A stretch of DNA of 64,000 nt from Paenibacillus endoradicis. GTDB lineage: Bacteria; Bacillota; Bacilli; Paenibacillales; Paenibacillaceae. The stretch is taken from contig NZ_JANQBB010000003.1 of NCBI RefSeq assembly GCF_024721975.1, forward strand, positions 1 through 64,000, read 5' to 3'. A program made the position numbers and the translations under genes. The notes below the pieces were generated by a model. That model searched no databases, was not told where the DNA came from, and saw only the letters and a list, made by a program, of their open reading frames with translations. Each line of letters begins with the position of its first letter. Position 1 is the stretch's first letter. Shown piece after piece: positions 36,781-45,341 of this stretch.

Positions 36781-38328
36781 ATGAGAAAAAGCAAAAAAAG
36801 CGCTTCACTTTTAGTGACAATGATTTTGGCAATATCTCTTCTTGTTACAGCATGTGGTGGTAATAATAAGCCTGCACCATCGAACACTCCAGGCAACAAC
36901 ACAGACCCTACACCAACTCCAGTAGTTGATACTCCGAAAGAAGAAGATTTGAAACCTGTTAAATTAGTTGTAGTATATCCGGGTCCAGTTCAAAAGGACG
37001 AAAAGTTAATTGAGGAAGAATTGAACAAATTACTTACTGCAAAAATCAATGCAACAATTGATCTTACTCCAGTAGATTGGGGTCCATGGGATGACACAGT
37101 TAACTTAATGATCGCTTCTCGTGAAAAAGTCGATATTCTTTTCACTGCACAATGGAATGGTCATGCAAGTAACGTAGGTAAAGGTGCATTCCTTCCACTT
37201 GACGATCTTATTACACAGTACGGTAAAGGTATTACTGATTCTCAAGATCCTGCATTTTTAGCAGGTGCTAAGATTGATGGTAAAAACTATGGTGTTCCAA
37301 CGACGAAAGAGTTAGCAGCTGTTGGTGGTATTGTCTACAATAAAGAGGTTGCTGCAGACTTAGGAATTGATATGACAACGGTAAAAACAATTCAAGATCT
37401 TGACGCTGTATATGCTGTAGTAAAAGAAAAAAGACCGGACCTAATTCCACTTTATATCTCTTCTACAGATAATACATTCAACGCTCACTTCTTCGGTAAC
37501 TACGATTTCCTAGGTGATGCTACAATCCCTGGTGCTATCTTCAAAGATGGTACTGACACTAAAGTAGCTCCAATCGAAGAAACAGCTCGTTACCTAGAAA
37601 CAGTAAAAACTACACGTGATTTCTTCAATAAAGGTTATATTAATGCTGACTCTGCAACAAGTAAAGTATCGTCAGCTGACGCTTGGAAAGCTGGTCTTGT
37701 ATTCTCTTCCATCGAGTCATTGAAACCTGGTAAAGACGAAGAAGTTGCAAGTCCTGCTGGACTTAGTGGTAAACTTGCTCAAATTGAATTAACAACGAAA
37801 ACAATTTCTGCATCTGAAACTACTGGTTCTATGTTAGGTATTACAACAGCTTCTGAAAACCCAGAGCGTGCGATGATGTTCATTAACCTATTGCACACTG
37901 ACAAAGAAATTAACAACCTAATTAACTTCGGTATTAAAGATATTCATTACACGCTTAATGGTGAAATTATGTCTAAAACTGACCGCACTGCTGACTATAA
38001 TCCTGGTCATGCTTGGATGTTCGGTAACCAATTCTTGAACTACCTATGGGATTCTGAAGATCCAGATAAATGGGCTAAATTCAAAGAATTCAACACAGGT
38101 GCAATTATTTCACCAGCTCTAGGTTTCATATTTGATAGTGCGCCTGTTAAGAGCGAAGTTGGAGCTCTAGCAAATGTAATTAAACAATATCAAGTAGCTA
38201 TCGATCGTGGTGCAGTAGATGTTGATACTGTTCTTCCAGAATATGTTGCAGCACTTAAAGCAGCTGGACTTGATGCGGTTGTTGCTGAAAAACAAAAACA
38301 ATTTGATGAATTCCTTGCTAACAAATAA
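36781..38328 (+). CDS. Sugar ABC transporter substrate-binding lipoprotein (LplA-like, second system)
   Basis: The 515-aa lipoprotein (lipobox LVTAC, Cys25) has a Thr/Pro-rich linker and an LplA-type solute-binding fold with DUF3502-like features (KLIEEELNKLL, VDWGPWDDTVNLMIASREK, FTAQWNGHA). GGGAGGT precedes the ATG. It is encoded with its permeases and presumably confers ligand specificity on that pair. The next gene is a clear paralogue. Confidence 0.9.
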   Translation: MRKSKKSASLLVTMILAISLLVTACGGNNKPAPSNTPGNNTDPTPTPVVDTPKEEDLKPVKLVVVYPGPVQKDEKLIEEELNKLLTAKINATIDLTPVDWGPWDDTVNLMIASREKVDILFTAQWNGHASNVGKGAFLPLDDLITQYGKGITDSQDPAFLAGAKIDGKNYGVPTTKELAAVGGIVYNKEVAADLGIDMTTVKTIQDLDAVYAVVKEKRPDLIPLYISSTDNTFNAHFFGNYDFLGDATIPGAIFKDGTDTKVAPIEETARYLETVKTTRDFFNKGYINADSATSKVSSADAWKAGLVFSSIESLKPGKDEEVASPAGLSGKLAQIELTTKTISASETTGSMLGITTASENPERAMMFINLLHTDKEINNLINFGIKDIHYTLNGEIMSKTDRTADYNPGHAWMFGNQFLNYLWDSEDPDKWAKFKEFNTGAIISPALGFIFDSAPVKSEVGALANVIKQYQVAIDRGAVDVDTVLPEYVAALKAAGLDAVVAEKQKQFDEFLANK

Positions 38329-38342
38329 TTAAAATGAATGTA

Positions 38343-38380
38343 GCGGTGTCAATAGTGAAAACTATTGGCGCCGCTTTTTT
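38343..38380 (+). terminator. Terminator between the two lipoprotein genes
   Basis: GCGGTGTCAATAGT pairs with ACTATTGGCGCCGC across a GAAA loop and is followed by six T residues. Confidence 0.92.
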
Positions 38381-38484
38381 ATATGTACATACACTAAAAT
38401 GGTTAAAATTAAAACTATTGCGTTTTTATTCCAAAGATATAAAATAAATGTATATGTTGGAATAGGAAGCGAGGGAATGTCATT

Positions 38485-40071
38485 ATGGTGCTTACGTTTC
38501 GTCGATTAGCAATAGTAAATATAATTATTGCACTTTCTGTTACTTTAGTGGGTTGTTCTTTATTTCGAAATAACGGGCTACCTAATAATGAAAGCGATTT
38601 AATTGTAGAAAATTCACTAGAGGACTTCGTTGTAGATGGTGATGGATATACGTTAAAGCTTGTATACATTGGAACTCCGCAAGTAGATGAAAAATTAATA
38701 GAAGAAGAAATTAATAAGTATTTATTAAAAGTGTTAAATGCAAATATTGATCTTGTAGTACTGGATTGGGGATCTTGGGATAACAAGCAAAATATTATGA
38801 TCGCTTCACGTGAGGAGATTGATATCATATTCACTTCACAGTGGAGTAAGCATTCTATGAATGTATCTCGTGGTGCATTTCTACCATTAAATGATTTACT
38901 TCAACAATATGGTCAAGGGATAATAAAAAGTTTAGATCCTACTTTACTGAATGGCTCGAAGATTGAAGGGATTAGCTATGGAATACCAACAAATAAAGAA
39001 TTCGCTGCTCAAGGAGGAATCATTTATCGAAAAGATATTGCTGAGCAGCTTAATCTAGATATGAGTAATATTCAAACCATTCGAGATTTAGATGAAATCT
39101 ACGCTACTCTTAAACAAGAAATGCCTTCTATAACTCCTCTGTTTGTGAAGCATGGTGAAAATCTTAATTCGCATTATATGGTGAATTATGACGGCTTGGG
39201 CGATACATCTATTCCCGGCTATATATTAAAGGATAAGGATTCTACTGAAGTTAAACCGCTATATGAAATAGATCGTTATATTGAAAACTTATATATAGCT
39301 AGAGATTTCTTTATGAAGGACTATACGAATAAGGATGCTGCTACTACACAGATGATGGTCAATGACGCATTATCATCCAATGAATATTTTTCTATAGTGA
39401 CGCCAATAAAGCCAGGTAAAGCAGATGAATTAGGTGCGCAAACTGGATTGTCAGGCAAATTGGCTCAAATTGAGTTAAATCAAAAATCACTAGCAACTTC
39501 AGAGACGGCAGGTTCAATGCTTGCTATTTCATCAACGACTAGCCATCCTGAACTAGCCATGGCGTTTATAAATTTATTACATACAGATGTATATTTGAAC
39601 AACCTCATAAATTTCGGAATTGAAGGTGTTCACTATAAGAAAATTTCTAATAATGTTATACAGCAGACTGATCTAACCGCACGTTATAGTCCTGGATCTA
39701 ACTGGATGTTAGGAAATCAATTCATTAATTATTTATGGGATACGGAAGACCCCGATAAATGGAAAGAATTCGTTACCTTTAATGAAGGGGCTGTGCAATC
39801 CCCAGGTCTTGGTTTTATGTTTGATGGAGAAGAGGTTCGCTCAGAAGTAGCGGCAGTTGTTAATGTAGATAAGCAATATGCGGTGGCACTAGAATCAGGA
39901 TCAGTAGATCCTGCTGTAGTGCTGCCTGAATATATTGAAAAGTTGAAAAGTGCTGGAATAGATAAAATCATTGCTGCGAAGCAAGAACAGTTTGATGCTT
40001 TTCTTGCAAAGCAGGGTAGATTATCTGCAGAAGTAGCTGATTCTAGCGCGACCGAAGCTATTACGCCATAA
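38485..40071 (+). CDS. Paralogous substrate-binding lipoprotein (LplA-like)
   Basis: The 528-aa lipoprotein (LVGC, Cys24) aligns along most of its length with the product of the preceding gene, for example KLIEEEINKYL, LDWGSWDNKQNIMIASREE and GNQFINYLWDTEDPDKW. It has a shorter linker and an added Ser/Ala/Thr/Glu tail after the shared QFDAFLAKQ region. It lies beyond a strong terminator and has no permeases of its own, so it may share the permeases encoded at 34783-36696 or act as a ligand sensor for the kinase. That role is inferred. Confidence 0.85.
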   Translation: MVLTFRRLAIVNIIIALSVTLVGCSLFRNNGLPNNESDLIVENSLEDFVVDGDGYTLKLVYIGTPQVDEKLIEEEINKYLLKVLNANIDLVVLDWGSWDNKQNIMIASREEIDIIFTSQWSKHSMNVSRGAFLPLNDLLQQYGQGIIKSLDPTLLNGSKIEGISYGIPTNKEFAAQGGIIYRKDIAEQLNLDMSNIQTIRDLDEIYATLKQEMPSITPLFVKHGENLNSHYMVNYDGLGDTSIPGYILKDKDSTEVKPLYEIDRYIENLYIARDFFMKDYTNKDAATTQMMVNDALSSNEYFSIVTPIKPGKADELGAQTGLSGKLAQIELNQKSLATSETAGSMLAISSTTSHPELAMAFINLLHTDVYLNNLINFGIEGVHYKKISNNVIQQTDLTARYSPGSNWMLGNQFINYLWDTEDPDKWKEFVTFNEGAVQSPGLGFMFDGEEVRSEVAAVVNVDKQYAVALESGSVDPAVVLPEYIEKLKSAGIDKIIAAKQEQFDAFLAKQGRLSAEVADSSATEAITP

Positions 40072-40095
40072 TAAGCTGTCAAGATAATTCACGCT

Positions 40096-40134
40096 AAGGG
40101 TTGAATGAGCAGAATATGTTCATTCAACCCTTTT
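40096..40134 (+). terminator. Terminator after the second lipoprotein gene
   Basis: AAGGGTTGAATGA pairs with TCATTCAACCCTT and ends in a T tract. Confidence 0.88.
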
Positions 40135-40148
40135 ATCATAAGGCTGAT

Positions 40149-40245
40149 AGGGTACTAGACCCTAAGATGATAACCATCCCCGCCTATGGTCTAGGATAAA
40201 TACCGTCATAGGTCTGTTTTGAACATTGAGAAAACAATCTATACT
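40149..40245 (+). promoter_or_regulatory. Stress-inducible promoter region of the Lia-like operon with candidate response-regulator boxes
   Basis: A weak -35 (TTTGAA, 40218-40223) and TATACT (40240-40245) are preceded by repeated half-sites: CTAGACC (40155-40161), its inverse GGTCTAG (40188-40194) and GGTCTG (40211-40216) abutting the -35. The first lies inside a TAGGGT/ACCCTA inverted repeat. This looks like an activator-dependent promoter for the LiaR-type regulator encoded downstream. Confidence 0.5.
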
Positions 40246-40311
40246 AAGTACATAAGCAAGAGAGCAACGCAAGGCAATAAACGAAAGAATAGAAAGAGGT
40301 GAATGTAGGGA

Positions 40312-40608
40312 ATGAATGGAAAATCATTGATAGGTATTATCTGTATCGCAATTGGTGGTTTACTTGCACTTAAGTTTTTCAATATTCTTCTAGGTCCGAT
40401 CATCGCATTTTTACTTCCGTTTTTATTAATCGTTTGTGGATATATTGGTCTTAAGAATGGAAAGAAAATTATCGGTAGCTTGTTCTTAATCATCGGTTTT
40501 GTAATGCTACTTGGTAAACTAGGATCTATCCTTACGTTAATATTAGCAATCGTATTAATCGTTGGTGGTATATCAGCTATTAAAGGAAAGTTTGGTTCAC
40601 GTTACTAG
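40312..40608 (+). CDS. Small membrane protein, LiaI/LiaF-TM-like
   Basis: The 98-aa protein consists of about four short hydrophobic segments separated by Gly and basic residues (KSLIGIICIAIGGLLALKF, IGLKNGKKIIGSLFLIIGF). It begins an operon with PspA, PspC, kinase and regulator genes, the position held by liaI in B. subtilis. LiaI anchors the PspA-like LiaH at the membrane under envelope stress. Sequence similarity to LiaI itself is only general. Confidence 0.6.
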   Translation: MNGKSLIGIICIAIGGLLALKFFNILLGPIIAFLLPFLLIVCGYIGLKNGKKIIGSLFLIIGFVMLLGKLGSILTLILAIVLIVGGISAIKGKFGSRY

Positions 40609-40700
40609 ATCACAAAAAGTTTTAGTTAATGGTTACGAAGTAACTTTTTGTTACACAGAAGCACATTATGAACTTACAAAACGTTTTAGGAGGTTAGAGG

Positions 40701-41384
40701 ATGGGATTTGTTAAACGTATTCGCGACATTACAATGGCAACATTGAATGATCGACTTGAAAAAGCAGAAGATCCAGTGAAATTAATAGATCAGTTTCTAT
40801 GGTCAACCCGCGATGAGATTATTCAGGCTGAACGTCTTCATCATCAATACTTAAATCACTCACATCAATTGAAGTCACAGTGGTTACAAGCGGAACAACA
40901 AATTGAACGTAAAGAATATCAAGCGATGGTAGCCTTGAAAGCTGGAGAAGAAATGATCGCAAGATCTGCTCTATCTGAAAAAACAATGCTTGTTGAAAAT
41001 GCTAACTCTTATCGAGGGTTATATGAGCAAAGTAGTGGTTCCTTAATTGAACTAGAAGAGCAGCTTCGAGAACTACGTCAAGAGTATCAACTTGTATATG
41101 ATAAACGCGCTTATTATGTATCTCGCATGGAATCGCTTCGACTGCAACAAAGAATGAACGAGCGTATGAGCTTTAACAATAATAATAATCCAGCTCAAGT
41201 GATGAGAAAAATGGATTCACGCTTAAGCGAGATGGAAAATGAATCTCAAAGCTTGCGAGAAGTTCGCAAAAACAATGGTGGTATTTATGGAGATCCAACG
41301 GTAGCAAGTCGTCAAAGTCTTGCAGTTGACCGTGAGATGGAACAACTTAAGAAGAAATTAAATGGGGAAGGATGGTCCTTGTGA
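40701..41384 (+). CDS. PspA/IM30 family protein (first copy)
   Basis: The 227-aa protein is almost entirely coiled coil and starts with the PspA-type amphipathic helix (FVKRIRDITMATLNDRLEKAEDP). PspA/LiaH proteins oligomerise on damaged membranes. AGGAGG precedes the ATG. Its stop overlaps the GTG start of the next gene. A second, shorter-spaced PspA follows at 41832. Confidence 0.88.
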   Translation: MGFVKRIRDITMATLNDRLEKAEDPVKLIDQFLWSTRDEIIQAERLHHQYLNHSHQLKSQWLQAEQQIERKEYQAMVALKAGEEMIARSALSEKTMLVENANSYRGLYEQSSGSLIELEEQLRELRQEYQLVYDKRAYYVSRMESLRLQQRMNERMSFNNNNNPAQVMRKMDSRLSEMENESQSLREVRKNNGGIYGDPTVASRQSLAVDREMEQLKKKLNGEGWSL

Positions 41385-41827
41385 GAAAACTATACCGCTC
41401 CAGAACGAATAAGATGCTTTCAGGAGTCTGTGGTGGATTATCTGAACTAACAAATATAGATGCAACCTTGTATCGTATATTGGTAGTGGTACTATCGATA
41501 TTAAGCAGTGGAGCTTTTGCTCTAGTCTATATCATTGTAAGTATGATCATTCCAAAGACGCCAAATATCTATAACCCGTACGGTCCAACTAGTGGTCCCA
41601 ATAACCATTCTTATGGATATCAAAACCCGATGCATGGTCATGATCCAATGAACCAACGTACATCATATAATCCGAATTGGAATGCAGCAAGACCAGCAGA
41701 TAACACGGCTTATCAAGCTCCTCCGCAAAACACAGATCCGATGATGGATGATCTTGAAAAAAAGGCTTTACGTCGTGAAATAGAAGAATTGAAAACAAAA
41801 TTATCTCGAATCGAGAAGGGAGAATAA
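41381..41827 (+). CDS. PspC-domain membrane protein
   Basis: The 148-aa protein has an N-terminal PspC domain ([20 protein letters not shown], then a membrane segment [12 protein letters not shown]), a long Asn/Pro/Tyr/His-rich linker and a short C-terminal helix. GTG 41381 is preferred: it overlaps the upstream TGA (GTGA), with GGGGAAGG at good spacing; the ATG at 41372 is too close to that site. It occupies the place where B. subtilis has liaG and liaF, and could be the membrane sensor or inhibitor. Confidence 0.82.
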   Translation: MRKLYRSRTNKMLSGVCGGLSELTNIDATLYRILVVVLSILSSGAFALVYIIVSMIIPKTPNIYNPYGPTSGPNNHSYGYQNPMHGHDPMNQRTSYNPNWNAARPADNTAYQAPPQNTDPMMDDLEKKALRREIEELKTKLSRIEKGE

Positions 41828-41831
41828 TATT

Positions 41832-42533
41832 ATGAGTATTTTCAAAAGAATGAAGGATATGACAAAGGCAAATGTGAATGACTGGTTGGATAAATTAGAG
41901 GATCCTGTTGTAATGATTAATCAATATCTACGTGACATGGAGGCTGAGATTCATCAAGCTGAAGTTACGGTAGCGAAACAAATGGCTGGAGAACGCAGTA
42001 TGCAACAACGCCTTGATGACAGCATTCGCAATTCCAATGATCGTGAATCTAAGGCAGAAGCAGCTCTTCGTGCAAATCAAGAAGAATTAGCAAGAAAATT
42101 ACTTGAAGAAAAACTATATTTCGATCAAAAAATTGTTGAATATACAGAACTTCATGCTAATGCGAAGCAACAAGCAGAAGCACTTATGAATCAATTGCAT
42201 GAAATGAAAGACGAGTTCTATCAATTGCGTAATAAACGTAATGAACTTGCTTCAAGAGCACAGCTTGCTAAAGCTCAAAAACAAATGACTTCAATCTCTT
42301 CAAATCATACGCTTGAAAATGGAACAGCATCTCGTGGATTCCAACGTATGGAAGAAAAAATTATGATGATGGAAGCAGAAGCTGATGTGCAACGTTCACC
42401 TTATGGCTATAGCTCATCAAGATCTACAGCAGCACCCGCACAAGCACCACTAACTGCTGCTGACATCGAGCGTCAAATGAAAGTGGAAGAGCAAATTCAA
42501 GCGATGAAGAATAAACTTAATCCTGTTGAGTAA
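41832..42533 (+). CDS. PspA/IM30 family protein (second copy, LiaH-like)
   Basis: The 233-aa coiled-coil protein has the canonical start [22 protein letters not shown] and a flexible Ser/Ala/Pro linker before a final helix. It is closer to typical LiaH/PspA length and pattern than the first copy. It starts 5 bp after the PspC gene, so the three are one translational block. Confidence 0.9.
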   Translation: MSIFKRMKDMTKANVNDWLDKLEDPVVMINQYLRDMEAEIHQAEVTVAKQMAGERSMQQRLDDSIRNSNDRESKAEAALRANQEELARKLLEEKLYFDQKIVEYTELHANAKQQAEALMNQLHEMKDEFYQLRNKRNELASRAQLAKAQKQMTSISSNHTLENGTASRGFQRMEEKIMMMEAEADVQRSPYGYSSSRSTAAPAQAPLTAADIERQMKVEEQIQAMKNKLNPVE

Positions 42534-42554
42534 TCGTATATAACTATAGAACAC

Positions 42555-42590
42555 AAGAAAAGCGGGCCGATTTTCGGTCTGCTCTTTCTT
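42555..42590 (+). terminator. Hairpin between the PspA block and the kinase gene
   Basis: AAGAAAAGCGGGCCGA pairs with TCGGTCTGCTCTTTCTT with a few mismatches and G-T pairs. The T tract is interrupted. Partial termination would give much effector and little kinase/regulator mRNA, as in the B. subtilis lia operon. Confidence 0.65.
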
Positions 42591-42621
42591 GCATAATGAT
42601 GTTATGAGAGTGAGGAGCTTC

Positions 42622-43626
42622 GTGAAAAATTCGGAAGAGTTACCTACCGAAGAAAAAAAAATAAGGTCTAGAGTACTTCTTGAGACATTTATATGGTTAT
42701 TGATCATTGGAAGTTTCTTGTTGATTATTATGCAAGGAGCAGGATTTCTACACATTATGAGTATACAAGGAACATGGGCGATTATAGGCTTATGTGCACT
42801 GGGTGTAGGGCTCGCTGGCTCAGCAATCTATCAATATTTTATTAATTCTCGATTAAAGGCATCAATGCGGAAAATACTTGCACAGCGAAAGAATTATTCT
42901 TCAATCACGTTGCTTGGCAACGATGACCAAGTTAATGATGTGGAGCAGACCGAAGAAGATTCACTGTGGGAAGAGCAGGTTCGTTTCACGGCAGTCATTG
43001 AAGAACGTCAAAGACTAGCTAGGGAATTGCATGATGCAGTAAGTCAACAACTTTTCGCCATATCTATGACAGCTACAGCAGTTAGTAGAACCATTGAACG
43101 TGATTGGGAACGAGCGAAGCGACAAGTACAGCTCATTGAAGAGATGGCATCTGTAGCACAATCAGAAATGAGAGCGTTACTACTTCATTTACGACCCGTA
43201 CATTTGGATGGCAAAAGTCTAGGTCTGGCATTAACGGCACTAGTTAATGAGTTACAACAAAAAATCCCTATGGAAATTGAATTAGTTGTCGATACGTCTA
43301 TCGTCATGCGTGTCGAGATCGAAGATCATCTATTTCGGATTGCTCAGGAAGCGTTATCTAACGCATTACGACATTCCAAAGCAGAGTATATGCTTGTGAA
43401 GCTGTATAAGCTTGATCATGATGTACATATGATTATTCAAGATAAAGGTGTGGGGTTTGAGATGGGGACTCGAAAACAAGGCTCCTACGGTCTGCTAACG
43501 ATGGAAGAGAGAGTCATTGAATTAGGTGGTCAATTTCGACTTTCTTCAAATGTTGGTGAAGGTACAACCGTATTTGTATCGATACCTTATGAGCCTCCGA
43601 TCGTTACAAATGTGAGCAAAGGTTAG
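42622..43626 (+). CDS. liaS: Sensor histidine kinase, LiaS-like (HisKA_3)
   Basis: The 334-aa protein has two membrane segments near the N-terminus with almost no extracellular loop, as expected for an intramembrane-sensing kinase, then a HisKA_3 domain (ERQRLARELHDAVSQQ, His137) and a HATPase with DKGVGFEMG and GSYGLLTMEER. GTG 42622 is preferred because AGGAG lies 4 nt upstream; earlier TTG and ATG codons lack a site. The symbol is assigned by operon context. Confidence 0.85.
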   Translation: MKNSEELPTEEKKIRSRVLLETFIWLLIIGSFLLIIMQGAGFLHIMSIQGTWAIIGLCALGVGLAGSAIYQYFINSRLKASMRKILAQRKNYSSITLLGNDDQVNDVEQTEEDSLWEEQVRFTAVIEERQRLARELHDAVSQQLFAISMTATAVSRTIERDWERAKRQVQLIEEMASVAQSEMRALLLHLRPVHLDGKSLGLALTALVNELQQKIPMEIELVVDTSIVMRVEIEDHLFRIAQEALSNALRHSKAEYMLVKLYKLDHDVHMIIQDKGVGFEMGTRKQGSYGLLTMEERVIELGGQFRLSSNVGEGTTVFVSIPYEPPIVTNVSKG

Positions 43627-43640
43627 GAAGGGGTTAATGA

Positions 43641-44291
43641 ATGGATAGACCGATATCGGTATTATTAGTAGATGATCATGAAATGGTTAGAATTGGATTG
43701 GCTGCGGTATTAGATACAGAAGATGGAATTGAAGTTGTTGGTGAGGCTAGCAATGGCTACGACGGTATTAGAATGGCTACAAGCTATCGTCCAGATGTTA
43801 TACTGATGGATCTAGTGATGGAGCCTATTGATGGAGTAGAGACAACTAGACAAATATTAGAAGTTCATCCCGATTGCAAAGTAATCGTACTAACAAGTTT
43901 TATTGATGATAGTAAGTTATATCCCGTTATCGAAGCGGGAGCATTTAGTTATTTATTGAAAACATCGAGAGCAACGGAAATAGCAGATGCGATTCGTGCG
44001 GCTGCTAGAGGTCAATCTGTAATCGAAGCACAAGTTGCAGCTAAGATGATGAATCGTTTACGTCAGCCAAAGAGTGAACCGAAGCAGCAGTTGCATGATC
44101 TTTTGACTGAACGCGAGATGGATGTATTAAAAAGTGTAGCTAGAGGGTTGTCGAACCAAGAAATTGCTGACGAATTATTTATTGGCGTTAAGACGGTAAA
44201 GTTTCATATTACGAACATATTTAACAAATTAGATGTAGAAGATCGCACACAAGCAGCTATTTACGCACATAAGCATGGGGTAGCCGAGTAG
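43641..44291 (+). CDS. liaR: Response regulator, LiaR-like (NarL/LuxR type)
   Basis: The 216-aa protein has a receiver domain (LLVDDHEMVR, phospho-acceptor Asp57 in ILMDLVM) and a C-terminal LuxR helix-turn-helix (LTEREMDVLKSVARGLSNQE, IGVKTVKFHITNIFNKL). It follows the kinase by 14 bp. It probably activates the promoter at 40149-40245 when the membrane is stressed. Confidence 0.88.
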   Translation: MDRPISVLLVDDHEMVRIGLAAVLDTEDGIEVVGEASNGYDGIRMATSYRPDVILMDLVMEPIDGVETTRQILEVHPDCKVIVLTSFIDDSKLYPVIEAGAFSYLLKTSRATEIADAIRAAARGQSVIEAQVAAKMMNRLRQPKSEPKQQLHDLLTEREMDVLKSVARGLSNQEIADELFIGVKTVKFHITNIFNKLDVEDRTQAAIYAHKHGVAE

Positions 44292-44307
44292 ATAGTAGCC
44301 CTCATCG

Positions 44308-44357
44308 AAACACGAAACATCAACGATCGTTGTACGATCATTGATGTTTCGTGTTTT
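44308..44357. terminator. Strong terminator after the Lia-like operon
   Basis: A stem of about 20 bp (44311-44330 with 44334-44353, arm CACGAAACATCAACGATCGT, one mismatch) is followed by seven T residues on the + strand. Confidence 0.93.
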
Positions 44358-44366
44358 TTTGTGCTC

Positions 44367-44582
44367 TCATTCTGTCGAGGAAAACGAGGAATTGTTACCT
44401 AATGACAGTATATCTAAAGCAACAGCATTAATGCTGTCGAATACCTCCAAAGCCGCGCCGCTTAGCGGAATTTGCTTCTGAAATGTCGCACGAAAGTGAC
44501 CAAAGTTATGCAGGATATCGATAATTTTAAGCGTATTACTATACCTTACAAAGTTAATTAGGGAGCAAATAAGACAGGCTGC
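44367..44582 (-). pseudogene. Possible C-terminal remnant of an unidentified minus-strand gene
   Basis: An open frame on the minus strand ends in TGA at 44367 and has protein-like composition (NFGHFRATFQKQ, PLSGAALEVFDSINAVALD). It runs upstream only into the 85-bp repeat array, with no ribosome site or good start. It may be the tail of a gene cut off when the array arose. I do not recognise the family, and it could be chance. Confidence 0.25.
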
Positions 44583-45200
44583 GAGCAAGCTCGCCTGTCA
44601 GCACGAAGCAATGCTCAAAGAAGTAAGATCCAAGGTAGTAAGCTTTTAAGGTAGTAAGACAGGCTACGAGCAAGCTCGCCTGTCAGGACGAAGCAATGCT
44701 TAAAGAAGTAAGATCCAAGGTAGTAAGCTTTTAAGGTAGTAAGACAGGCTACGAGCAAGCTCGCCTGTCAGGACGAAGCAATGCTTAAAGAAATAAAGTC
44801 CAAGGTAGTAAGGTTTTAATGTAGTAGGACAGGCTACGAGCAAGCTCGCCTGTCAGCACGAAGCAATGCTCAAAGAAGTAAGATCCAAGGTAGTAAGGTT
44901 TTAAGGTAGTAAGACAGGCTACGAGCAAGCTCGTCTGTCAGGACGAAGCAATGCTTAAAGAAATAAAGTCCAAGGTAGTAAGGTTTTAAGGTAGTAAGAC
45001 AGGCTACGAGCAAGCTCGTCTGTCAGGACGAAGCAATGCTTAAAGAAATAAAGTCCAAGGTAGTAAGGTTTTAAGGTAGTAAGACAGGCTACGAGCAACC
45101 TCGCCTGTCAGGACGAAGCAATGCTTAAAGAAATAAAGTCCAAGGTAGTAAGGTTTTAAGGTAGTAAGACAGGCTACGAGCAACCTCGCCTGTCAGCACC
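44573..45200. repeat. Tandem array of 85-bp repeats, seven full units and a partial eighth
   Basis: Units begin at 44573, 44658, 44743, 44828, 44913, 44998, 45083 and 45168, exactly 85 bp apart, and differ at a few positions only. Each opens with a hairpin, GACAGGC-TAC-GAGC-AA-GCTC-GCCTGTC, then a spacer with AGCAATGCT and two copies of AAGGTAGTAA. Some changes keep pairing (C to T in the right arm of units 5 and 6 gives G-U). Because 85 is not a multiple of three, no long repeated protein is encoded. Sequence variants alternate between units, which suggests unequal exchange or slippage. Confidence 0.95.
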
Positions 45201-45202
45201 AA

Positions 45203-45288
45203 GAAGATGACATGAAGCTAGAGAAATGAAGCGCGGAACGTACGTAATTGGTACGTGAGCACTGGAATAAACGATGAATGTCATCTTC
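45203..45288. repeat. Palindromic intergenic element (copy 1)
   Basis: GAAGATGACAT (45203-45213) and ATGTCATCTTC (45278-45288) form 11-bp outer arms. Inside is ACGTAC-GTAATTG-GTACGT (45238-45256). The inner hairpin core TACGT(A/T)ATTGGTAC recurs in opposite orientation in the element at 52734-52869, so both belong to one dispersed repeat family. It abuts the tandem array. Confidence 0.6.
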
Positions 45289-45341
45289 GCAGTCGAGTAT
45301 GCGACGAAGCTAATCATCGTGATCACAGGCGAGGGGGGATA

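Noticed and set aside
44573..45200. CRISPR array
   Set aside because: Whole 85-bp units are repeated, including the stretches that would be spacers, and no cas genes are present.
44573..45302. Insertion sequence or transposon remnant around the repeat array
   Set aside because: No transposase frame, terminal inverted repeats or target duplications bounding the whole region were seen.
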